Source of the DNA: Pseudoxanthomonas sp. CF385
GTDB lineage: Bacteria; Pseudomonadota; Gammaproteobacteria; Xanthomonadales; Xanthomonadaceae
Assembly (NCBI RefSeq): GCF_900104255.1
Contig: NZ_FNKZ01000003.1
Coordinates: 186,001-250,000 of the forward strand
DNA length: 64,000 nucleotides
Direction: 5' to 3'
The stretch's first letter is position 1, and each line of letters starts with the position of its first letter. This document shows, piece after piece, positions 56,378 to 64,000 of this stretch. A program made the translations under genes and the position numbers. The notes under the pieces were generated by a model. That model made no database searches. It was given only the letters and a program-made list of their open reading frames with translations, and was not told where the DNA came from.

Positions 56378-57523
56378 TCAGGAATGCGGCGCCACGCAGA
56401 CGCGGTCGCGGCCTTCCCGCTTCGCTTCGTAGAGCGCCTGGTCGGCACGCCGCATCTGTTCACGCAGCGATTCGCCGCTCACGTGCTCGGCCACCCCGGC
56501 CGAGAGCGTCGCGACCACCCCGTCGTGCTCCTTGCCGAACTCGCGACGCACGCGCTCGGCGAAGGCCGGGGCGGACAGGGCGTCTTCCCCTTTCAGCAGG
56601 ACCGCGAATTCCTCGCCGCCGATCCGCGCGGCGCAGCCTTCCTCGCCACCGGTGCGGGCGCGCATGATCGCGCCGAGCCGCTGCAGCACCGCGTCGCCGC
56701 CGTCGTGCCCGAGGCGGTCGTTGATCCGCTTGAAGTAATCGATGTCCAGCACCACCAGCGCGACGGGCACGCCGGACGCGGTGGCGCGCGCATGCGCGGC
56801 CTCGGCGCGCTCGCTCCAGCCGTTGCGGTTGAGCAGACCGGTGAGGGCGTCAGTATGCGCCTGTTCCACCAGGCGACGGCGCATCTGCCACGCCGACACG
56901 GCGAAGTCCGTGCGATAGCCGGCCAGCACCAGGCCGAAGCCGATGGTCGTCAGCGTGTACAGCCAGTACAGCGCGCTACCCGTGCCCGGCGCGCCATGGA
57001 GCACGATGCGCAACTGCGCCATCACCACGATCAGCAGCGCGAACGCCAGCAACGACACCGGCCGGACCATCAGCGCCATCAGCGCCAGCGGCAACAACTG
57101 GAACAGGCCCGTGCGCAGCGCCAGCTGCCCGGTCGCGCCCGGCAGCGGCATGCTCATGAAGATGCCCGTCAGCAACGTGGCCACCAGGGTCAGCACGAGG
57201 CGCTGCTGCCATTGGGTAAGGCGTGCCACGCCGGCGGCGCATCCGGCGACGACCGCCGCGACGGCCAGTTGCAGCCACGCCGGATAGCCGATGGTGGGCG
57301 TGGCGCCCACGAGTTCGAACGCGGCAATGATCACCAGCAGCACGGCGCCACACAGCAGCACGCCACTGACGATGGGGCGCGTGGCGCGCAGTTGCGCCTG
57401 TGTCAGGTCCTCGCGCTCGGCGGCATCCAGGCCCCGCGTGGAATCCCGCGCGAGCAGGCCCCGCAGGCTGCGGAACAGGCCCGGAGCCACGATGGGGGCG
57501 AATGGAAGGGAGCGGGAACGCAT
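56378..57523 (-). CDS. Membrane-bound diguanylate cyclase
   Basis: 381 aa from the ATG at 57523, which has GAGG 8 nt upstream; an upstream ATG at 57571 is possible. About six hydrophobic helices occupy 45-205, then a GGDEF domain (about 220-378) with the active motif GGEEF (ARIGGEEFAVLL) and the nearby DIDYFKRINDRLGH. It should produce c-di-GMP. The input domain is a membrane region without a clear ligand-binding family. Confidence 0.88.
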   Translation of the reverse strand: MRSRSLPFAPIVAPGLFRSLRGLLARDSTRGLDAAEREDLTQAQLRATRPIVSGVLLCGAVLLVIIAAFELVGATPTIGYPAWLQLAVAAVVAGCAAGVARLTQWQQRLVLTLVATLLTGIFMSMPLPGATGQLALRTGLFQLLPLALMALMVRPVSLLAFALLIVVMAQLRIVLHGAPGTGSALYWLYTLTTIGFGLVLAGYRTDFAVSAWQMRRRLVEQAHTDALTGLLNRNGWSERAEAAHARATASGVPVALVVLDIDYFKRINDRLGHDGGDAVLQRLGAIMRARTGGEEGCAARIGGEEFAVLLKGEDALSAPAFAERVRREFGKEHDGVVATLSAGVAEHVSGESLREQMRRADQALYEAKREGRDRVCVAPHS

Positions 57524-57709
57524 GCGCGAGGCCTCGGCCGGTTCACCCTGGCGCTGCAACTCCCGTGCCATCTGCGTGCCGCTCGCAGCCGGCAGCCCAC
57601 GTCGGCGCCGGCGCCTCATGCAAGGCGCTCCGGCGGGGTACGGGCGCGCGCGCCGGGCTGACGCGCTGCGTCGCTTTCAGGCTCCCCGTGCGCCCCCCGC
57701 ATGGCAGGC

Positions 57710-58768
57710 CTAGCCGCCGAAGGCCGCCCGCATGCGGGCTTCGTCGGGCTGCTCGATCACGCCCTTCTCGGTGACGATGGCATCGATCAACGCAGCCGGG
57801 GTCACGTCGAATACCGGGTTCCAGGCCGGCACGCCCTCGGCGACGATGCGGGTGCCGCCGATCCCCAGCAGCTCGGCCGGGTCGCGCTCCTCGATGTGGA
57901 TGGCATCGCCGTTCGGCGTGGCCATGTCCACGGTGGACGACGGCGCCACCACCATGAACTTCGCACCGTGGTGGCGCGCAGCGATGGCCAACTGGTAGGT
58001 GCCGATCTTGTTGGCGGTGTCGCCGTTGGCGCAGATGCGGTCCGCGCCCACCACCACCCACTGCACGGCCCCGGTCTTCATCAGGTGCGATGCGGCTGAG
58101 TCGGCGATTAGGGTGGCGGGAATGCCGTCCTGCTGCAGCTCCCACGCGGTCAGGCGGGCGCCCTGTTGCCACGGACGGGTCTCGCCCGCGAAGACCTTGC
58201 CGATCCGGCCCTGCGCCACGCCGGCGCGGATCACGCCCAGCGCGGTGCCGAACCCCGCGGTGGCCAGCGAGCCGGTATTGCAGTGGGTAAGCACGCCGCT
58301 GCCGGCCGGGATCAGCGCCGCGCCCAGTTCGCCCATGTGGCGGTTGGCGGCGAGGTCTTCCTCGGCGATCGCCAGCGCTTCCAGCTCGAGCACGCCGCGC
58401 CAGTCGCTGCCGGCGGTCTTCAACGCCGCGCGCATGCGGGCCAGCGCCCAGGCCAGGTTCACCGCCGTGGGTCGTGCGGCGTTGAGGCGCTGCAACGCGG
58501 GTTCCAGCTTCTCTGCCGCGTCGACCGGCGTGGCGGCCAGCACCTCGCGCGAGGCCAGCACCACGCCCCAGGCGGCGGCAATGCCGATCGCCGGGGCGCC
58601 GCGCACGGCCAGATCGTGGATGGCCGCAGCCACTTCATCGCTGGTCGTGCAGCTCAGGTACTCCACTACGAAGGGAAGCTTGCGCTGGTCCAGCAATTCC
58701 AGTGCGCTCCCGGTCCAGCGGATGGGGCGGATGCGGTCGTAGCGGGCGTAATCGATGGGGTCGGTCAT
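57710..58768 (-). CDS. mtnA: S-methyl-5-thioribose-1-phosphate isomerase
   Basis: A 352-aa eIF2B-like sugar-phosphate isomerase of the methionine salvage pathway. It converts 5-methylthioribose 1-phosphate to 5-methylthioribulose 1-phosphate. Signatures: [14 protein letters not shown] (about 53-66), the catalytic Cys in [15 protein letters not shown] and Asp in [18 protein letters not shown]. The length is typical. Other salvage genes are not in the window. Confidence 0.95.
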   Translation of the reverse strand: MTDPIDYARYDRIRPIRWTGSALELLDQRKLPFVVEYLSCTTSDEVAAAIHDLAVRGAPAIGIAAAWGVVLASREVLAATPVDAAEKLEPALQRLNAARPTAVNLAWALARMRAALKTAGSDWRGVLELEALAIAEEDLAANRHMGELGAALIPAGSGVLTHCNTGSLATAGFGTALGVIRAGVAQGRIGKVFAGETRPWQQGARLTAWELQQDGIPATLIADSAASHLMKTGAVQWVVVGADRICANGDTANKIGTYQLAIAARHHGAKFMVVAPSSTVDMATPNGDAIHIEERDPAELLGIGGTRIVAEGVPAWNPVFDVTPAALIDAIVTEKGVIEQPDEARMRAAFGG

Positions 58769-58815
58769 GGGGCCATTGTACCGGCCCCTCCCCGCCTCGC
58801 CTCACACCCGGGCGA

Positions 58816-59562
58816 TCACCAACTGCGGAACTCGGCCCGGCAGCCGTCGGTGACCCAGACGCCGCGGCCATCGCGGCCCCAGGTGCGGCCCTCGATGCAC
58901 GCGGCATTGGAGAGCTGCCGGACCAGTTGCACGCGGCCGCGGCCGTCCACGCCACAGGTACGCGTGCGGCCCTTGTCCGACTCGCAGCGGAAGGTCTGGC
59001 CGTTGCCGTACCCGTTGCCGCCGTTGTTCCAGCCACCCCCGCTGTTCCATCCGTTCCCCCGGCCGTACACCTCGAACTCGGCACGGCAGCCGCGAGACAC
59101 CCAGATCGCGTTGCGGTCCTGGCCCCAGCTGTAGCCTTCGGTGCATTGCGCCTTGGACAGCTGGCGGACCAGGCGCACGTCGCCACGGCCGTTGATGGCG
59201 CAGGTGCGCGAACGGCCGTCGTTCGACTCGCAGCGGATGCGCTGGCCGTTGCCCCACCCGCCCCCTTGGCCACGGCCGCTGGCGAACTCGGCGCGGCAGC
59301 CGCGATCGACCCACACGCCCTCGCGCCCCTGGCCCCAGTTGCGGCCCTCCTCGCAACGCGTCTTGGAGATCTGCCGCACCACCTGCACACCGCCCCGCGT
59401 ATCCATGCGGCACTCACGGTAGCGGTTGTCGGTGGATTCGCAGCGGACGACCTGGCCGTTGCCGTAGTAGCGATCGTCGTACTGCGGGGCCGCCTTGGCC
59501 GCGGCCGTGCCGAACAAGGCGACGGTGCCCAGCACCAGCGTTGCGATCAGGGAGCGTTCCAT
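58816..59562 (-). CDS. Secreted protein with three DUF3011 repeats
   Basis: A 248-aa exported protein. The signal peptide is about 1-24 (ending AAAKA). Three repeats of about 55 residues (about 37-90, 105-160 and 185-243) each show VxCES(D/N)xxxRxCxxxxxGxVxLVRQxSKxxCxEGxxWGxxxxxVWVxxGCRAEF, with four conserved cysteines suited to disulfides. Gly/Asn-rich linkers separate them. The function of the DUF3011 family is not established; a cell-envelope or secreted binding role is likely. The repeats are internal duplications. Confidence 0.88.
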   Translation of the reverse strand: MERSLIATLVLGTVALFGTAAAKAAPQYDDRYYGNGQVVRCESTDNRYRECRMDTRGGVQVVRQISKTRCEEGRNWGQGREGVWVDRGCRAEFASGRGQGGGWGNGQRIRCESNDGRSRTCAINGRGDVRLVRQLSKAQCTEGYSWGQDRNAIWVSRGCRAEFEVYGRGNGWNSGGGWNNGGNGYGNGQTFRCESDKGRTRTCGVDGRGRVQLVRQLSNAACIEGRTWGRDGRGVWVTDGCRAEFRSW

Positions 59563-59671
59563 GGCGTGCGTCCTCGTGGGTGTTGGACCGCAATCTACGC
59601 AGCGATCATGAACGCGCGCCCACGTAAACGTTTGCAGCGAAACGGGCGTGCTCGGCGTGTTTGGCTGGCTT

Positions 59672-60643
59672 TCAGGCGCGCGCGAAATCGAACGCCACCA
59701 CGTCGGCGATGCGGGGCGTGTCGAGCATCGCCATGAGCAGTCGGTCCACGCCCAACGCGACGCCGGCGCACGCCGGCATCCCGTGCGCCAGCGCGTCCAG
59801 CAGCGCGGCGTCGATGGGCGGTGCGACATCGCCCCGGGCCTGCCGTACGGCGACATCGCGTTCGAAGCGCGCCCGCTGTTCCACCGCGTCGGTGAGTTCG
59901 TGGTAGCCGTTGGCCAGCTCCAGCGCACCGAGGTAGAGCTCGAAGCGCTCCGCCACCGGCACGCCGTCGCGCGCCACCACGCGCGCCAGCGCCGACTGCG
60001 TGGCCGGGTAGTCGTGCACCACCCGGATCTCGTCGCGGACGAACCCCGGCTGCAGCACGTGCGTCATCAGCAGGTCCAGCCAGTCGTCGCGGGTCAGGCC
60101 TTCGCCGTCGATGGCGATGCCGGCCGCCGCGTTGCGCACCACGTCCAGGTCGGCCGTCATCGGATCGAATCCCAGGCGCTGTGCGTAGAGGTCGCGGAAA
60201 CTCGAACGCACGACCGTCGCTTCCCGCCCGATCATCGCCAGCGCCGCCTGCACCAGCGCCACCGTCTCGTCGATCAGCGGTTCCAGCGTCCAGCCGATGC
60301 GGTACCACTCCAGCATGGTGAACTCCGGGTTGTGCCGCCCGCCGGCTTCGCCATCGCGGAACACGCGCCCCAGCTCGAAGCAGTCGCCCACGCCCGCCGC
60401 GAGCAGGCGCTTCAGCGGGAACTCCGGCGAGGTCCTCAACCAGCGCGTGCGCGGCGCGCCGTCGGTTCGGCCGGAGAACTCCAGCGAGAACGAGGCGATG
60501 TTCGCGTCGGTATTGCCGGCGCGCGACATCATCGGCGTCTCGACTTCCAGCACGTCACGCGCGTGGAAGAACTCGCGGACGAGGCGGTTGAGCTGCGCAC
60601 GCAGGCGCAGCGCATCCATCGAGGCGGAGGGTTGCCAGGTCAT
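59672..60643 (-). CDS. epmA: EF-P--lysine lysyltransferase (EpmA)
   Basis: A 323-aa class II lysyl-tRNA-synthetase-like enzyme without an anticodon-binding domain. It attaches (R)-beta-lysine to elongation factor P. Motifs: EVETPMMSRAGNTD (near 36), the class II motif 2 region ELGRVFRDGEAGGRHNPEFTMLEWY, and motif 3 GVALGVDRLLMAML. A GTG one codon earlier is possible. The start at 60643 lies just after a REP pair. Confidence 0.93.
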   Translation of the reverse strand: MTWQPSASMDALRLRAQLNRLVREFFHARDVLEVETPMMSRAGNTDANIASFSLEFSGRTDGAPRTRWLRTSPEFPLKRLLAAGVGDCFELGRVFRDGEAGGRHNPEFTMLEWYRIGWTLEPLIDETVALVQAALAMIGREATVVRSSFRDLYAQRLGFDPMTADLDVVRNAAAGIAIDGEGLTRDDWLDLLMTHVLQPGFVRDEIRVVHDYPATQSALARVVARDGVPVAERFELYLGALELANGYHELTDAVEQRARFERDVAVRQARGDVAPPIDAALLDALAHGMPACAGVALGVDRLLMAMLDTPRIADVVAFDFARA

Positions 60644-60658
60644 CACGCAACGCCCGGC

Positions 60659-60753
60659 GTGGGAGCGACGTCAGTCGCGATGGACGGAGCCCGCGCACCC
60701 TCCACAGCCTGCACACTCCAACAAGAGCGATCGCGACTTACGTCGCTCCCACA
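60659..60753. repeat. REP pair (family A)
   Basis: GTGGGAGCGACGTCAGTCGCGA faces TCGCGACTTACGTCGCTCCCAC across about 50 nt between ligA and epmA. It is the third occurrence in the window. Confidence 0.8.
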
Positions 60754-60770
60754 CCGATCATCCCTGCCGC

Positions 60771-63137
<2,367 letters not shown>

Positions 63138-63216
63138 CTAAAGCCCCGGGCCGTGAGGGGGCGGTGCAACACCGGCGGTCCAGGGCTGTCGCTGTCCTCC
63201 GTCACCTCTCCGAGTG

Positions 63217-63372
63217 TCAGGCGTGGAACAGGTACAGCACGTCCTCGTCCAGCTCGCGCAGGACCTTCGGCAGCCTGGCCAGGGGGCGAACTGCCGGCCC
63301 TGCGCGCGCGATCGCATCCAACGCAGCGATCGGCACGGTGACAGGCAGCGTGGCGGTGACGAATCGGCACAT
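63217..63372 (-). CDS. Small hypothetical protein, possible truncated family member
   Basis: A 51-aa frame starting MCRFVTATLP. This N-terminus resembles a family of ~90-aa proteins of unknown function with the same opening that normally continues with a Pro-rich middle and a C-terminal Cys motif. Here the middle is short and the Cys motif absent, ending VLYLFHA. It may be a truncated relic or an unrelated short gene. Located just upstream of the GFA-type protein in the same direction. Confidence 0.4.
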   Translation of the reverse strand: MCRFVTATLPVTVPIAALDAIARAGPAVRPLARLPKVLRELDEDVLYLFHA

Positions 63373-63395
63373 GGGCGCAGTCTAGCGGACCCGCC

Positions 63396-63755
63396 TCACG
63401 GCATGCCCGCGCCCACCGTCATCCGCACCGGGATGCCGGCCGGATCGAACCCGTCCAGGCAGTAGACGTTGATGCCGTAGTAGTCCGGGGTTACGCGTTT
63501 GCGGTGAAACGGGTAGATGCCGCACACCTTGCAGAAGTGGTGGCGCGCGGTATGGGTATGGAACTGGTACTCGGCCAGTGCCTCCGTTCCCGCCAGCAGG
63601 CGGAAAGCGCTCTCGTGCACCTTCACCATCAGCGCGTTCTTCTTGCGGCAGATGGAGCAGTCGCACTGCGTCAGCTCGGGAAAGTCGCTATCGATCTCGA
63701 AGCGGATCGCGCCGCAATGGCAGCGGCCGGTGTAGGTCTGCAGGGGACGGCTCAT
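63396..63755 (-). CDS. GFA/Mss4-like zinc-binding protein
   Basis: A 119-aa protein of the glutathione-dependent formaldehyde-activating (GFA) family. Zinc-binding Cys motifs: GRCHCGAIRF near 11, CDCSICRKKNAL near 28, and FCKVCGIYPF near 74. Most family members lack a known substrate. The start overlaps the stop of the following VOC gene by 4 nt (ATGA). Confidence 0.88.
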   Translation of the reverse strand: MSRPLQTYTGRCHCGAIRFEIDSDFPELTQCDCSICRKKNALMVKVHESAFRLLAGTEALAEYQFHTHTARHHFCKVCGIYPFHRKRVTPDYYGINVYCLDGFDPAGIPVRMTVGAGMP

Positions 63756-64000
63756 GCGTCGCCCCACTGCGCCAGGTGCAGCAATACACCCGCAGGGTCC
63801 CAGACGTACGTCACCAGAGCACCGTAGTCCTCGTGCTTGGTTGGCGCAACGCGGGCTTCGCCGTACGCGCCGCTGGCCAACACCGCGGCGACCTGCGTGT
63901 GGCACGCGGCGGCATCGGCCACGGTGATGTGCAGCATCGTGTTCTCCAGCCAGTCCTTCTGGTAGTAGCGCTGCAGGTAGAAACCGTGGGCGCCGTTCGT
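63752..64000 (-). CDS. VOC/glyoxalase-superfamily protein, 5' end beyond the window
   Basis: The C-terminal 82 residues of a vicinal-oxygen-chelate fold protein. Readable parts include HGFYLQRYYQKDWLENTMLHITVADAAACHTQV, a loop RVAPTKHEDYG, and the C-terminal strand WDPAGVLLHLAQ typical of this superfamily. The gene runs off the right end, so length and substrate are not known. It is translationally coupled to the GFA-type gene. Confidence 0.75.
   Translation of the reverse strand, partial: TNGAHGFYLQRYYQKDWLENTMLHITVADAAACHTQVAAVLASGAYGEARVAPTKHEDYGALVTYVWDPAGVLLHLAQWGDA

Overview
The window reads as chromosome from a high-GC gammaproteobacterium of the Xanthomonadaceae (Pseudoxanthomonas/Lysobacter/Xanthomonas-like). 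This rests on gene content and order: motC-motD-parC-parP beside cheY/cheA, a lexA2-imuA-imuB-dnaE2 mutagenesis cassette, an flgA/flgM/flgN set next to cheV-flgBCDEFGHIJKL, and short palindromic intergenic repeats of the kind abundant in this family. No taxonomic marker RNA is present, so the genus is inferred.

Layout. (1) 1-20.8 kb is the motility and chemotaxis block: a second stator pair (motC/motD), a ParC/ParP-like array-positioning pair, a STAS protein, cheY, cheA, an OprP-like porin, three chemoreceptors, a PAS-PAS-GAF-GGDEF-EAL protein, a small secreted OB-fold protein, cheR-cheD-cheB, an ATPase-less histidine-kinase-like protein and a degenerate GGDEF/EAL-receiver protein. (2) 22.9-25.8 kb (minus strand) carries flgA, flgM, flgN and a sensor kinase. 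(3) 26-38.4 kb (plus strand) carries cheV and flgB to flgL, interrupted between flgF and flgG by an ~830-bp gene-free stretch holding a large inverted structured element. (4) 38.6-45.1 kb (minus strand) is a DNA-damage operon, lexA2-imuA-imuB-dnaE2-alkB. (5) 45.3-50.8 kb holds a pseudo-receiver-HDOD regulator, an outer-membrane barrel, a YprB-like nuclease and a YprA-like helicase. (6) 51-57.5 kb has three small unknown proteins (two of them paralogs), a kinase-response regulator-hybrid kinase operon and a diguanylate cyclase. (7) 57.7-64 kb is housekeeping: mtnA, a DUF3011 protein, epmA, ligA, a tiny ORF, a GFA-type protein and a truncated VOC protein.

Regulation can be read directly. Nine sequences match the flagellar sigma-28 (FliA) promoter T(A/C)AAG-N14-GCCGAT, each with the same 11-nt gap between the two octamers. 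They lie before motC, the STAS gene/cheY, receptor 1, the PAS-GGDEF-EAL gene, the OB-fold gene, receptor 3, flgM, cheV and the HDOD gene. Three GG-N10-GC sigma-54 sites precede flgA, flgB and flgG. The inferred picture is that sigma-54 drives hook-basal-body genes, sigma-28 (restrained by FlgM) drives chemotaxis, stator and c-di-GMP genes, and LexA2 acting at a perfect palindrome controls the mutagenesis operon.

The least explained items are the covarying hairpin element at 30.85-31.35 kb, the ATPase-less DHp protein paired with a receiver protein (20.2-22.5 kb), the sigma-28-linked secreted OB-fold protein, and the paralogous small proteins at 51.6-52.5 kb. All calls come from reading the sequence; no database search was run.
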